From contig JADHYV010000070.1 of the NCBI GenBank assembly GCA_027604705.1, forward strand, positions 1 to 64,000: a stretch of 64,000 nt of DNA. The letters are read 5' to 3'. The DNA comes from Allomyces arbusculus (Eukaryota > Blastocladiomycota > Blastocladiomycetes > Blastocladiales > Blastocladiaceae). The position numbers and the translations under genes are program-made. The notes under the pieces are model-generated. The model had not been told where the DNA came from, ran no database searches, and saw nothing but the letters and a program-made list of their open reading frames with translations. Shown one piece after another: positions 32,843 through 47,457 of this stretch (positions are counted from its first letter, which is position 1; each line of letters opens with the position of its first letter).

Positions 32843-33194
32843 ATGTGCAACAACTGCGCTGACTGCAAGAAGTGCGTGCCCGCGACAAGCTCGTCGTCGG
32901 CGTGCGACTTACACACACGCGACGCGCTCCCTTCTCCTTGCAATTCGCCTGCGACCAACTGACGCGCTCCGATCGGTCGTCGCGTGTGTAGGGCTGGCTG
33001 CTGCCAGACGGCTCAGGCCTGCAACTGCTCGTGCAAGGGCTGTGGCACTGCCACTCAGGCGCCCGCCGCCTGCACGTGCTCGCACACCCCCCGCAGTACG
33101 TTCTTTCCACCCGCGCGATCCTTGATTTCCTCCGGGATGGTCAGTTCCGGTTTCTGACGAGTGTTGTGTCCGCTTTGCGCTTGGCACAGAGTGA
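32843..33194 (+). CDS. Metallothionein-like Cys-rich protein, 45 aa, three exons
   Basis: Likely binds Cu, Zn or Cd through thiolate clusters in the cytosol. Exons are 32843..32871, 32992..33095 and 33190..33194. Introns are 120 bp (GTGCGT...TGTAG, phase 2, branch AACTGAC) and 94 bp (GTACGT...CACAG, phase 1, branch CTGAC). The last coding exon has only five bases: two completing a Lys codon and the stop. The product has 11 cysteines in 45 residues, spaced C-x2-C-x2-C-x4-CC-x5-C-x-C-x-C-x2-C-x9-C-x-C, with no aromatic residue. It begins MCNNCADCKKAGCCQ. Unspliced frames hide it completely. An alternative acceptor two bases later would add about 28 basic residues. The precise family within metallothioneins is not recognised. 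Confidence 0.8.
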
Positions 33195-33897
33195 GCGCCT
33201 TCCCGCTCGCGCAAGCCAAGCAGAAAACCCGAAGTGCCGGCCCCTGGCGGCCGATGACCAATAAGACGAGGAAGTGAGCTGATGGAGTTTGCATGCCCTG
33301 TTTGTACACGATGATTGAAGACGAGGAATGAATTTGAATATACCGAGTGTGGCGAAAAAAGACTTAAGAGTTGCGTTTGGTCGATCATATGAGCATCAAA
33401 TGCGGTTGGGACAGCTTGGCATCGCTGGCCGGACCGGTTGCGTCGTGCGTGGAGAACGATAAATCCGGGTCATGTACTTCGCGTCGACGACGCTGGTGCG
33501 GAGTGATTCTGGCCGTGGCATGAGGTGGAGAGCGAGACCGCGTCTAGTTCAAGGTCAGGCCTCATGAATGATGGCCGGTAGCGGGCGCCAGGAATGCCCT
33601 GGAGCGAGATATAATACAACCGCAACAAAGGCACAATTCAGAGCAGTAGTGGAAATACACTTTCTGCTTTCAGTGTTCTCAGTGATCTTGGTCTGGAAAT
33701 GATGAGTTCAGCGACGTTAGCTGCAGGCAGTGACGAAAAGAGGTGGACATCCTCTCGTTGGCGTTGTTGAGTTTGTCCGCGTCAAATCCTAGCCTCGTTT
33801 GACTCGACAGTCGCCGCGACTTCACGACGAAAGACATTCATCGCCATCAAATCGCAACGACCTATCATCAGAACCTCGTCGTCGTCCATATGCAGCC
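33195..33897. other. Intergenic region, AT-richer, no gene seen
   Basis: 703 bp containing the 3' UTR of the metallothionein-like gene and the upstream region of the WD40-like gene. No gene, RNA or repeat was recognised. Confidence 0.4.
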
Positions 33898-36855
33898 ATG
33901 GATCTTGCCGCAATATCTTCCAGTGTCTCCACCAGTCACGGCCCTCCGCCATCAATGCACGCCGGAATCCTACCAACGACGATGACCCGACCTGACGTCC
34001 CGGTTAACTCCAAAAACACCGGTCATGGCGGCAGCAGGAGCAACGGCAGCAGTACCAATCGCGGCAACATTCCAATAAGCAGCTCGAGCGGCATCGGCGG
34101 TGACGGCAAGTCCAGCATCGGCGCGCATCCGGCCGTCCACGATCAGGTCGCGCCGGGAGCGGGTGCTGCGGGCGCAAGGACAGAAACTCACAACGACCAG
34201 GGTGGCGACAAGTATCTGGCGGCGACCATGGACGTGCTGGAGCGTCATGATATCGACGCGGTGACCAGTGTGGCGATGGCGATTGCTGCCGCCCTTCCTG
34301 CCCACGACGACAACGAGGCCAATGATTCCGACGTGCATCCGCCAGACTTGGACTCGCACCCGTCTCCGAACCCGTCCAAGATTTTAAATCCGTCCTTGCC
34401 GTCGCCAGCGTCCTTACTGACCTTATCGCGCGCATACCACGTCGCCGCCCCACCTCCTTCCTGGCCGGCCTGTCTGATTCTGGACCTCAACTCGGACCTA
34501 CCGCTTCCTTCCTCGCTGAAGTTTAGCGAGCTCCCACTGTCGGTACAGCATCAGCTGATCGTCGCAAGGTGTCTGGCCGCGCAACCAGACGGCCCTCCGG
34601 GTTTGCCGATGGTGCATTTGCCATACCAGCCAGACGCGACCCTGGACCCGCTTGAGTATGGCGTTTTCCATGTGCCGCTCACGCCGTACGAGCGCAACCG
34701 TTTGCTCCCGCTGGCTCTGCACTTGGTGACCACGACCAAGCTCGACCAGAAACTGCGGGTGCCGCTCAAGCATCTCCCCAATCTTCCGTTTCGAATGCGC
34801 GACGACGTTTTGCGTGCTCTCTCGGATCTCGTCGAAGATGCTGCCGCGCACATTCACAGCGGGGTACCGCCCGTGCGCGCCGGAGGGATACGGGCGCGTG
34901 TCCCGCAACAGGTGACGACTGTTCATCATGGCGTTTCCGCGACGCGACGACCAGTACTGCCGGGTTCTGGCCACCCGTTGGCTCTCTTGCGCCGTCGTGC
35001 CGCTGGCCAGACGGCTGGGCCCACCGACTGGGCGCGGATGCGCGTGTTGGCACTCAAAGAGGTGGACAAGGTGCAGGCGAGTTGTGGTGAAGTGAATGTG
35101 ATGCGATTTGTGGACAAGTTGCGCATCGTGTTGTTTTCTCCCGCCACTCTGTCGACTCGTCAGCACTCGACTGACGCTCTTCTGTCCTTACCCACTTCGT
35201 CAATATAGCCACTGTCTCGTCATTGGCAGCAAGGCGCCCACCAACCAGCGCGACCCAGGCAACCTCGTTCTCGCGCACTTGCCCTCGAAACGTGTCTTAA
35301 CCCCGCCAGTCCACCGGTCGTTTCGATACGTGCAAGTCGAACCGGACCACCCAATTCTCGGCGGCCGGTTTGTCGCCGACGTGACGGAAGCCGCCGTCGT
35401 GAGCGACAATCGCGTCATTATCGGTGCCGAGGACGGCGCCGTCACGCTAGTCGATGCCGTGACAGGTGAGGTGCTGCACGAATGGTCGCCGGTCGCGCAC
35501 CCCTTGGAGCTCGACGTCTACGACTTTGCCGCGTACGCGGTCAAGGACGTGGCTGCACACCACGTGCAGAGTCACATTTCTGCGGCCGCGTATCCGGACG
35601 GGTTTGTTGCGATGATTTCGGTGGTTGGAGTTGATTCACGCGCATATACTGATTGCTTTGCATTCTCTTGGACTTCCAGCTCGATTGCCTTCTTCGACAC
35701 GGAGCGCCTCGAGAACTTTGTTTTCCCGCTGCGGCTCCCCGGCCCCGTGATGCGCATCGTGTTCGGTCACGGCTCCAGCAACAACTACCTGTTTGTCGGC
35801 ACGGCGCGCCGCACGCAGTCGCACCGGCGGGACGCGATGCCCGCCGGCATTTATTGCGTCAACTGGACAAAGGGCGAACTTGAACCGTCCGCGGAGATCC
35901 CGCCACGCCCGCATTTCCCGGTCAAGAACTGCGACGTGGCCAGTCTCGCGCTCAACCTGACTGGCGATTTGCTTGTCGCGGCAACCTACTCGAATTTCGA
36001 CACGGGTAAGGGCGACGGCATGATTCGCGTGTTTCAGGTCCCGGAGTTGGAGTTGTTGCGTGAGTGGTATGCAGGGGTCGCAGACGTGAACGTGGTCGGG
36101 TTCAGGTACGTCTTGATCTTTGAATAACAATGCCCGTTTTGCAGAACGATGGGCTAATGAATGGTGAGACGAGAATGTAGCGACGATAGCCGTTACGTCT
36201 ACGCGGCATGTCCCGACAACTTCACGCTCGTCTACGACATGGAGTGGGACGGCGACAACCCGCTCGGCGTGCTCCCACATGACGGTACGCACAAGCTCCT
36301 CATTCCACACGAAGCTCTCCACCCCTCCATTTAATCGCCTGCCCTACGCTAGATGCATCAACCAACGTCGACGACATGCACCGCAGCGACGGTGTGACCG
36401 ACGCGATCTGGCACCGCGCTGCGTCGCTGCTCGTCACGGCCTCCGCAGCCGACGATACGGTGCGGTTCTGGGACGTGGCCAAGCTCGATCCGAATCGGCA
36501 CGGTGAGCGGTCGCGAACCGTGCGAATTGCGCGCGACTGGTTCCCGGACCTGGACTTGCGCGACGCGCTCGTGCACGTGTTGCACCCGAACCACGGGCCC
36601 GTGTTGCGGCTGGCGATTGCACCCGACGAAATGACGCTGGTCGCGGGCACGAGCTCGGGCGCGGTTGTGTTTGCAGGCCGGCCGCTAAGCGATCAGGTGG
36701 AAGTCCCCACGGGCAGTGACGAGGGCGAGGACGGGAGCGACGACGCGATGGACGTAGACGTGCCGGCCGTGCAGCCGCAGCCGCCACCACCGGATGCCGA
36801 TGGTCACGATGATGTGGATCCGTGGCCGCGGACAGTGCTCGTGATGCCAGCGTGA
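33898..36855 (+). CDS. WD40-like beta-propeller protein of unknown function
   Basis: Function not recognised. Five exons: 33898..35129, 35209..35601, 35680..36105, 36181..36284 and 36353..36855; introns 68-79 bp; 885 aa. Residues 1-190 are Ser/Gly/Asn-rich. A helical, conserved-looking block follows (SLKFSELPLSVQHQLIVARC; PLTPYERNRLLPLALHL). Propeller-like strands then run to the end (RVIIGAEDGAVTLVDAVTGE; ISAAAYPDGSIAFFDTERL; DDSRYVYAACPDNFTLVYDM; LLVTASAADDTVRFWDVAKL). The tail is acidic. The exon 2/3 splice (donor GTTTGT) is chosen because it yields YPDGSIAFFD. The exon 1 donor is uncertain: GTTGTT at 35130 or GTTGCG at 35118 both keep the frame. The ATG at 33898 has a good context (GCAGCCATGG). 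Confidence 0.75.
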
Positions 36856-38307
36856 TAGGGGAAGAGAAGAAATTCACAACCGTTGTCCAAGGCTTTGCTA
36901 CGTACCGTGGGGGACCATAATATCCGGCAGGGGGCGCCCTTTTCTTGTGGTGGACCCCTCCCTCACAGCCTGGGGGTCAGCGAGGGTCTCGCGCCCGCGC
37001 GCCTTGGGCCCAGTTCGCGTCAGCCAACATCGATTTTTGTTGAACCAGGGGCGGATCAATGAAATGGTCGTGACGGTGACACTTTTTGATCCTGACGAGG
37101 TGCGGCCGCCCAAAGATGGCAAGAGGTTTGCTGTTGGCAAGGAATGTTCTAGAGGGGCAATGAAACACAGCGCTATGTTCCTCTCCTCCTACTCCACCTT
37201 CTCCACCTTCTCTACCCGCTCTGGCAGGCCGATGTGAACATTCTGGACGCGATTACGGATTGTATAGACATACATGATGCATCACAGAGCACGAGACACG
37301 CGTGTGCGAACAATCAATTCTTCACCGTGCCGGCACCAATGAAGAGTCGTTGGGCCAGCATCAGGTCAAATCAAGGCATTGCTGCACACGCGCCAGGTGC
37401 CTGCAGGGAATGGCAGGGGCCTACGCCACCAGGCCAAGGCTTCTTTCAAGAGCGGCGCATGATCTTATGACCCAAAATTTCCGTTCGAGAACGCAGGGTG
37501 CATGGAGGGGGGCGCTGTCGTGGGACCTTGGGACCTCGGGCTTGCCGGTCAGGACTGGCGTGGCGACGGTGCGCGGACAGTGACGCCGGCATCGCAACCC
37601 AACCAAAGACAGCACGTGTCGACACTGGCGACAGCGGAATGCGGCGGGCACGTCAACGATGTGGGCCAGCCAAGCAAGCCGGCGGGTTCGGCATGCCTTT
37701 GGTCAAACTTTGTCAGCCCTGCCCTGCCAGCAGCACGGCGCCATGGCCATATGCCCTCCACCGATTGGGATCCTCTCGTCGCGAGCACGCGCCAGACGCC
37801 CACCGCGCCCACACCGCCCGCGCCATTCTGGTTATTACCTCCAAGTTCCAACGACGGCGAGCTCAACACTCTTCAACTAGCGCATCCCGCGAGAGCGTGC
37901 TCGTCTTCACCAACGCTCCAGCGCAACCCATCTCCAAGTTCCAACTCCACCAAAACAACACGTTTGACCACGTCGCATTCGCAATCAATCGCTTTGCGAA
38001 CTCGAGTTGACGACGAGCAAAGCAAGACCGACTTGCCCAAATCTTGCACACTGTGCGTACCGCCATCCGCCAGCCGTCCCATAAACCGTCCTGCACGGTG
38101 AACGCCCATTCGTGCGTTTCAAACTGGCGAGGAAACGCGTGGGTCGTGTGAAGCATTGCAGCTAACCATCTTCGGCACCGCTCACCAGTGGTCGTGTTCG
38201 CCAGGCCATTGCCACCGCTCTGCACGTTTCCACGGCCCAAGGCAGAAGTTCTCGCAGTGATCTAGGCGGTCTGCTTCCTGTTGATCATTTTCCGAGCGGC
38301 CGGCCCA
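36856..38307. other. Intergenic region upstream of the Ste20-like kinase
   Basis: 1452 bp with no convincing gene. Two overlapping open frames near 37500-38100 have random composition and no recognisable domain. Part of this stretch is presumably 5' UTR of the kinase gene. Confidence 0.35.
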
Positions 38308-40595
38308 ATGCTCTCTTCCTCCCCTGCACCCGCATCCTCGGCCCTGTCTCCCGCCGGTTCCCCACGCCCGTGGCAGAATCTGCTCCAGGCCAAGTGCACC
38401 AGTACCAACTCGTCGCGCGCCCGTACTGCCCGCTCCATGTCGCCGCCCGCCTTCCGCCCGCCGCTGTTCATGGGCAGCGACGTGACCGCGCCTGCTTCGG
38501 CCGTACCGTCGCCCGTCCTCGCGCCGTCACTCGCTGGTGCTGACAGCTTCATGGTCGACGACCCGCTCACCATTGAGGACGATGACGGGCCCAGCGGTGC
38601 TCTCGGAGCACCTCTACCCACCGCCGCCGTCATTGCCGCCGCGCCGCAAAAGAAGTTTACACTGGCGCGATTGCTGAAGCGACGGCCATCCGCCGGCACA
38701 CTCGCGCTCGACAGCGGAGTGGACGCGTCGGCCTCGTCTTTTTCCACGTCGCCGCGGTCGTCGATTTCGTCACGTGGGCCCGCTGCCAAGCTGCGCGCGC
38801 TCGTGCCATCGCTCCGCAACAACTCGAATTCGAACATGGCCCCGGCAGCGCCAATGGAAACGACCAAATCGTCGTCGTCCTCGTCGTCTTCGTCCTCGTC
38901 GGTACCTGGTGCCAATGACCCGCTGCCGCCGCCCCCACCGGTGCCAGTCGCGGGCAAGGACCGCAGTCGGCTCGGCTCGTTTTCGCTCCCAACACGTCGC
39001 GCACGCCGTGCGAGTTTCCACGGCATGTACGCGGCGCATGCGGCCGCAGTGGCAGCCGAGCAGGCAGGCGCAGTCCCGTGGCCCAAGCCAGGAAGTGAGG
39101 GCGAGATTTACTCGAACGAGCTCGACGATTACGAGATCAACGACACGATTGGTACGTCCGTTTTTGTCAGCTTCGCGAGTGATGAAAGCCGGGAACCATC
39201 GCGCGCGCGCCGGAAACGTGGCACGAGTCGCGCCGTTGCGGCTCACGACACGGGTGGGCTGAGCTGCAACATCAATCCCAAGCGAGCGTGAAACTCAACT
39301 CGTAGTTACGCCCCGACGCCATAGGTTACGGCGCTTCGGCCCATGTTGTTCTTGCCACCTACCGCGCGACTGACGCGCCCGTTGCGCTCAAGGTGGTCGA
39401 CCTGGACCGGTTCGAGCGGTGCCAGATCGAGGAACTGCGCAAGGAGATCCAGGTCATGTCGCTCTGCCGGCACCCGCACCTCGTGCCCGTCTACCGGTCG
39501 TTTGTTGCGGCCGACAACCATCTCTACTTGGTCATGCCGCTGCGCACGGCCGGGTCGATCAACGCCGTCATGAAACATGCGTTCCCGAAAGGGCTGCCAG
39601 AAGTCGCGATCGCTACGGTCTTGCGGCAAGTGCTCTTGGGCGTGCAGTACCTGCACCAGCACGGCCTGATTCACCGCGATTTGAAGGGCGCCAACTTGAT
39701 GCTCGATCGCGAAACGGGGCTCGTGCAGCTGGGCGATTTTGGCGTGTCGAGCTCGCTGTGCGAGGGCGTGCACCGCAAGACACGTCGGTCGTTTGTCGGG
39801 TCGCTGTTGTGGATGGCGCCCGAGGTCATGGAGCAGTCAGGTGCCGGTGGAGATACGGTCGGGACTGGTGGCGTCGGGTACAACACCAAGGCCGATATCT
39901 ACTCGCTCGGGATCACGGTATTAGAAATGGCGTATGGACGCGCTCCGTATGCCGAGTACCCGCCGCTCAAGGTTTGCCTGCTCGTGGTATGTTTTGCTTC
40001 GCTTTTGTACGCGTGTCGTTATGCCTGTGCAGTCGCTCACCTTTTCTTCTCTCCGCCTCAGCTCAACAACCCGCCGCCAACGCTTAACCGGCAAGCGACG
40101 CACTTCAAGTACTCGCGGTCGCTCAAGGACCTCGTCGACGCGTGCCTGATGCGCTCGCCTGCATTGCGCCCGTCGGCCGACCGACTCCTGCAAATGGCCT
40201 TCTTGAAACGCGCGCGCAAGCCCGAATTTCTCGTCAAGGCTCTGGACCTCATGGGCATGCCGCCGCTCACGACCAGGCGGCCCGAGATCGACCCATTGGG
40301 TAACAACCGCATCGATGCGACCGTCTCATCGATGTGGGACTTCGACCCGCTTCCCCCCGCCGCGGCCGAAGACGTGGATTTGGATGGGTCCAGCGACAGC
40401 GCGGACGGTGACGTGTCGCCGGGCGTACGCGTGCACTGGTGCGACGAGCCAATTCTGCCCGTAGCCAGTGTCGATGAGGAAGTATCGCTTGGGGGTGGAT
40501 CGCCACCGCCAGAGCCCGCAGTGACGCCGCGGAGGCACCCACCAGAGCGCGTGCCGTCGCTGCCGTGGGTGGACATGTTCAGCACGAGCGCGTAG
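38308..40595 (+). CDS. Ste20-family protein kinase, OSR1/SPAK (Fray)-like
   Basis: Serine/threonine kinase; animal relatives phosphorylate cation-chloride cotransporters under WNK control. Exons are 38308..39151, 39325..39986 and 40062..40595; 679 aa. An N-terminal disordered region of about 275 residues includes an 11-Ser run. The kinase domain carries IGYGASAHVVLA (glycine loop), VALKVVDL (Lys), HRDLKGANLML, GDFGVSS and SFVGSLLWMAPEVME. The blocks YAEYPPLKVCLLV and FLKRARKPEFLVKAL match OSR1/SPAK (YPPMKVLMLT; FFKKAK.KEFL). The MWDFDP motif in the tail resembles the PF1 region after the kinase domain. No CCT/PF2 domain is evident. Intron 1 is unusually long (173 bp). Intron 2 (75 bp, GTATGT) is a multiple of three and is removed on family grounds. 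Confidence 0.87.
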
Positions 40596-41486
40596 GTCGC
40601 CCCCGTCGTGGCGCTTAGATTGGACGTTTGATTTCTGCTTGATTCGGTTGGTTGGCTTTGACGTGCTGGATGGAGTAGCTGGAGGAGCTGGGGCTGGAAC
40701 CAGCTTGTGCCATGCTCGGAGCCGTTTGGGTGCAGTTTGCTTTTGCGTTTAGTTTTTTGGTCACCCGCGGCCGCTGGCGGCGCCTTCTCTTTGTAATTAT
40801 AACCCGAGTGCTCCGCAGCCAATCAATGAGCCCGTTGCAGTGAGCGTCGAAGGTGGAGCTTTTCAGACACGAGAGAAGCAATCGGGGTGCACTCACCGCG
40901 GGGCGGCGACTCGCGTGCGGCTCAGGTGTGCCGAGTGCGTCGCGCTGTCGGACCAGTGTTGCAGCTGTCTCGCAGTGGTTGCAATTTTCGCCGCGAGAGA
41001 CAAGAGTGACCATTGCATGCCTTCACGTGTGGCCCGGGCGCGACCTTCTCCGCTCCGCGACCAAGGCCAACCAAAGTTGGTTCATTTTGCGCCGGAACTG
41101 GCCGCAAAAGCACCGACGTGCCGACCCCGCACCGACGCGCCGACGCCCGAGCTGCCAAACCGCCCCCGTGGCTGCCGGCATTGCGACCACGTCAAGCGCG
41201 CCCTCCACGCCGATCCGTCACTTGCTGCAGCCGCGGCAAGGCTCCCGACGCCGCTCATTTCCCGGTGCAGCTGGCCCACGTCGGTCGTTTCCCAGCCGTA
41301 CCTGTTTCCAACCAGCAAGCCGTCGGACCTTCCCCGCCAACGCTGCGCATTGGGGGTGTGCCGCCGCTGCGTGTTTTCCGGTTACGACACACCGACACGC
41401 TGCACGTGCTGTCCCGCTCGATCTTAATTTCTTGACGGCGCGGGAAGTGCCGTCCACGCGCCTGATTGTGACGCACGCGCACCAGT
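40596..41486. promoter_or_regulatory. Intergenic region upstream of the Miro gene
   Basis: 891 bp. A CCAATCA motif lies at 40819-40825 and TCACGTG at 41023-41029. Overlapping open frames here (about 40840-41600) are not supported by any recognisable protein. Confidence 0.4.
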
Positions 41487-44109
<2,623 letters not shown>

Positions 44110-44852
44110 ACATGACTGCCATGAACGGGGGTGGGTTTTTCCGCGCGCCGCCGCTTCTTTGTCGACCGCTGTGGGTTTGCTCTTTCCGCGCTGGGACGCT
44201 ATCAGAGCCTGATCACGTCGTGTCGTGTCGTTGTCGCCGATCTTGTAGAGAACGCGGTACTCGTCACTTGATTCGTGTCACCCGTCCGCCTGGCCCCGCC
44301 CCGGGCACGTTGGCGCGTTTCCCCTCGTTGCTCTTTCTCGAATTGGTTGGTTTCTCGCTGTTCGTTTTTGCCTTTTTCGTCGCTTCATCGTCTCCTATCA
44401 TTCATTTCCCAACCCCGTTCTCTCCCGTAGTCCTGTGCCGTTCGATTGCCACCTGTTTCTTTTCGTTGGTCCCTGCTGCGCTCCCCTCTCTTATCTTTTC
44501 TAAGCGATATTGGAATGCTGAACAGCACCTGGAGCTTCTCGTTTTTGTCGATGACTGGTTTTGTGTGCTCGCCAACCGCGATCCTGTCGGGCTGGGGTCT
44601 GACGTGGACTTGGACAGATCAGTATCTTTGCATCATTCCTCTCCACTCACGAACGCCACCACCTCGCCAGAATCCCTTGGCTCGGCCAGGGCACGGCTCA
44701 CCAACCTCTCTGCGTTCTCCGTCCCCTTTGCAACTTGCTGCACCGCGCCCAGCGGCCGCCGATAGTCTCCGGAGCGTGCTCCGAGTATTTGCGGGGGAAC
44801 GAACCGCCCTCGTCGCTGCTTCTCCCTCTCTCGAGCTGTCAAGTCGTTCACG
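44110..44852. other. Intergenic region between Miro and the acyltransferase gene
   Basis: 743 bp, pyrimidine-rich for most of its length, presumably Miro 3' UTR and acyltransferase promoter and leader. No gene or RNA was recognised. Confidence 0.4.
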
Positions 44853-46108
44853 ATGCCGACCACAACAACTTCCACCAAGCCGTCGCTGTTCCGTCGTGCC
44901 GTGACCGGCGCTCTATCTGTGACTTGGATGACGGCCGGGTCCGCGGCCATCCACACGGTCCAGCTGCTCACGCTCGTCGCCTGGCCGGTCCTGCCGCGTC
45001 GCGCGTACCGAGCCGCCATCGACCACACGCAAGTCGCCTTTATCGAGCTGGTCATGGTCATGCACGGCCTCCTCGCACCGGGAACAGTCATTGAAATTGA
45101 ACTCGACGAGTCGGTTGATGACTTGGCGCAACGGCTCGTCCGTGCTCGGGAGCAACCCCACGACCACGACCGGTCGGTCGTGATTTCCAACCACTTGACG
45201 CTGCTCGACTGGATTTACCTGTGGTTTGTCGCGTACCTGGCCGGGCACGGTGCTGCGCTCAAGATTATTTTGAAGGAGTCGCCGAAATACGTGCCGATTA
45301 TTGGCCCGGGCATGATGTTCTTCCGGTTTATTTTCCTCAAGCGGCAGTGGGCCAAGGACGAGCCGCGGCTGCGTCGCGCCGTTGCTGATTTGGCCAAGGA
45401 CCGCGACCGGCCGCTGTGGCTGCTCGTGTTCCCGGAGGGCACGATCTTGACGGAGAACACGATCGGGATCAGTGATCGCTACTCGGCCAAGTCGGGGATT
45501 GTACGCCTTGATTTTTCCCAGTCAGTGTGACTCTCGTTCTTGCATTGAGCTGACGTCAACTCCCTTCCACGTAGCCGCGCCCGCCGCACACCCTGCTCCC
45601 GCGGAGCACCGGCCTCTACACGATCCTCTCCACCATGCGCGACCACGAACCTAACGCGGCGACGCACATCTACGACGTGACGCTCGGGTACGCCGGATTC
45701 GACGCGACCCACTTGCCGTCGCAGCTCTACCACCCGCGCGACGTCTACACGGGCGCGCCGCACCCGCCGACTGTGACCGTATCGACTCGCCGAATCGCCG
45801 TGCCCGACTTGGCCGACCGTGAAGTCTTTGATGAGTGGTTGCGCACCGTATTCCGCCGCAAGTCGGCGTGGCTCGCGCGGCAGTACCAGCTTGAAGGGAG
45901 CGCGGCAGTGGATGAGGTGGAATTGGCCGCGCCGAAAAAGGTGGTGCGGATGCCGGTGCGCGTCGGGGTGCCGTGGCGGCTCGCGTCGTGCGTGGCAGTG
46001 TCAAGTGCGGTCGTGGCCGGGTTGTATGCTGCGTGGCAAGGTGGGTTCGCGGTCGTGCCGGATTGGACGGATGTGGTGGACCAGTGGGCGCGGTTCGTGG
46101 CGGTTTAG
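44853..46108 (+). CDS. Acyl-CoA:lysophospholipid acyltransferase (PlsC family, LCLAT1/Cst26-like)
   Basis: Transfers a fatty acid to a lysophospholipid in the ER membrane. Exons are 44853..45500 and 45575..46108, with a 74-bp intron (GTACGC...CGTAG, phase 0); 393 aa, close to yeast Cst26. The catalytic NHx4D motif is NHLTLLD, followed by the substrate motif FPEGT and an IIGPGMMFFRFIFLKRQW block typical of the LCLAT1/AGPAT3-5 branch. An N-terminal membrane segment (WMTAGSAAIHTVQLLTLVAW) and a C-terminal one (LASCVAVSSAVVAGLYAAW) frame the enzyme. Which lysolipid it prefers cannot be told from sequence. Confidence 0.92.
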
Positions 46109-47457
46109 ATAATGAGGAAGTTGGGCGTGCTTTGCTTTTGTAAACGAGACGTGGGCTGCTTGTATTTATTCTCTTGGTGAATTCATGTCACTCATTATTC
46201 ACACACATCCTGCTGGGTTCTGCGACCCATCGATGGTGATAAAGCTGCACTGATCCAGCGAGGAGCCATTTTCGAGTGCCGCCGATGTTCAACGTAAGTA
46301 TCAGGAAGCAATATCCTTTCCACGCGCACGAAATTTGAGTACAACTGGGCGTGCAGGGTCAGCATGCTGAAAAGCCTTAGCGAGCATTAGCGAGCATTCG
46401 CGAGTATGATCAACACAACCAGAATTGATCCCCTAGCGTGGCGTTGCATTGATTGCGAGTACCTCGAACGCAGCGTTGAAGATAATTCAGCTGAGCGATA
46501 CCATTCATGTGTAATATCATGTCGTGGTGTGACGAGCCGCGACGCGACGCGGTGGTGCGGCGAGATAAATTGTGATCGGGATCGACTATTTATTGCTGAG
46601 CGCCCCTCACAATTGATGAGTTGACCTGATCCGCGGTGTGGTTGCGATGTGAAATCATTGCGGGTGTTGTTAGTGAGTGGAAATTGCAGCGCACCTGTCG
46701 GCGCAGGAAGGGCGTTGTGTTGGTCGGTCTACTGATCAAGAGGACCATCAAGAATAATCACATACGTACTGCAAAAATGAACATGTGCAGCTGTAAACCA
46801 CGAGGGGAGCGACTACGGCCTTGTCTTGTAATGCATTCCCTCCCAATGAGAGGTGGCACCACAGACCGATTGTGCGCTTTGCACACCAGTCTTGTTCTGT
46901 TCTTGCTGGCCGAGGTGGGCTCGACATGTCAGCGCGTGTACTATACTTGGCGGCTGGAATGCACGTCTGCGGAAAAAGCGCGATTACTAGAGGGCATAGC
47001 ATTTTGCCGTTCCTGCAGGTTCGTTTTCTCCCTTGCTCCTCGACCCGGCTGATGATCTTTGTCTGAACATGGTCCACGAGAGCCGCTGTATTGGATTCGA
47101 CTGGCGGGAGAGGAGCTATCGCCGTCGCTGACAGTTGGCTCTGATGAACTACTATAGACAACTTCTCCATGTCCCGACGAGCTTGAACGCGTCACACGTC
47201 CGTCCCGCGCCTCCTGCAATCGCTCGCAAATCGGCGCCAGTTCTTGGGCTAGGCCGATCGGCTTCGTGCGCGAAACGCATTGAAAAGCCCGCTCAACCCG
47301 GCCGAAGCGCAACCTGTTTGCTCTGTCGCCCATGGCCTTGTTGGTGGCACAGGCCCGGCAGCCGGCCGTGGGCGAGCAGGGGCGCGACGGAGCTCGCGAA
47401 GTGGCAAAATAATCGTGTTGTTCTCGCGCAAAACATCAACTCTCCACCACTGACCAC
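46109..47457. other. Intergenic region, AT-richer, with a short tandem repeat
   Basis: 1349 bp containing no convincing gene. The sequence AGCGAGCATT occurs twice in tandem followed by a degenerate third copy (about 46379-46408). The two flanking genes converge, so both 3' UTRs lie here. Confidence 0.4.

Noticed and set aside
37502-38101. 199-aa open frame before the Ste20-like kinase
   Set aside because: Random composition, several overlapping frames of equal quality, no domain; more likely 5' UTR or spacer.
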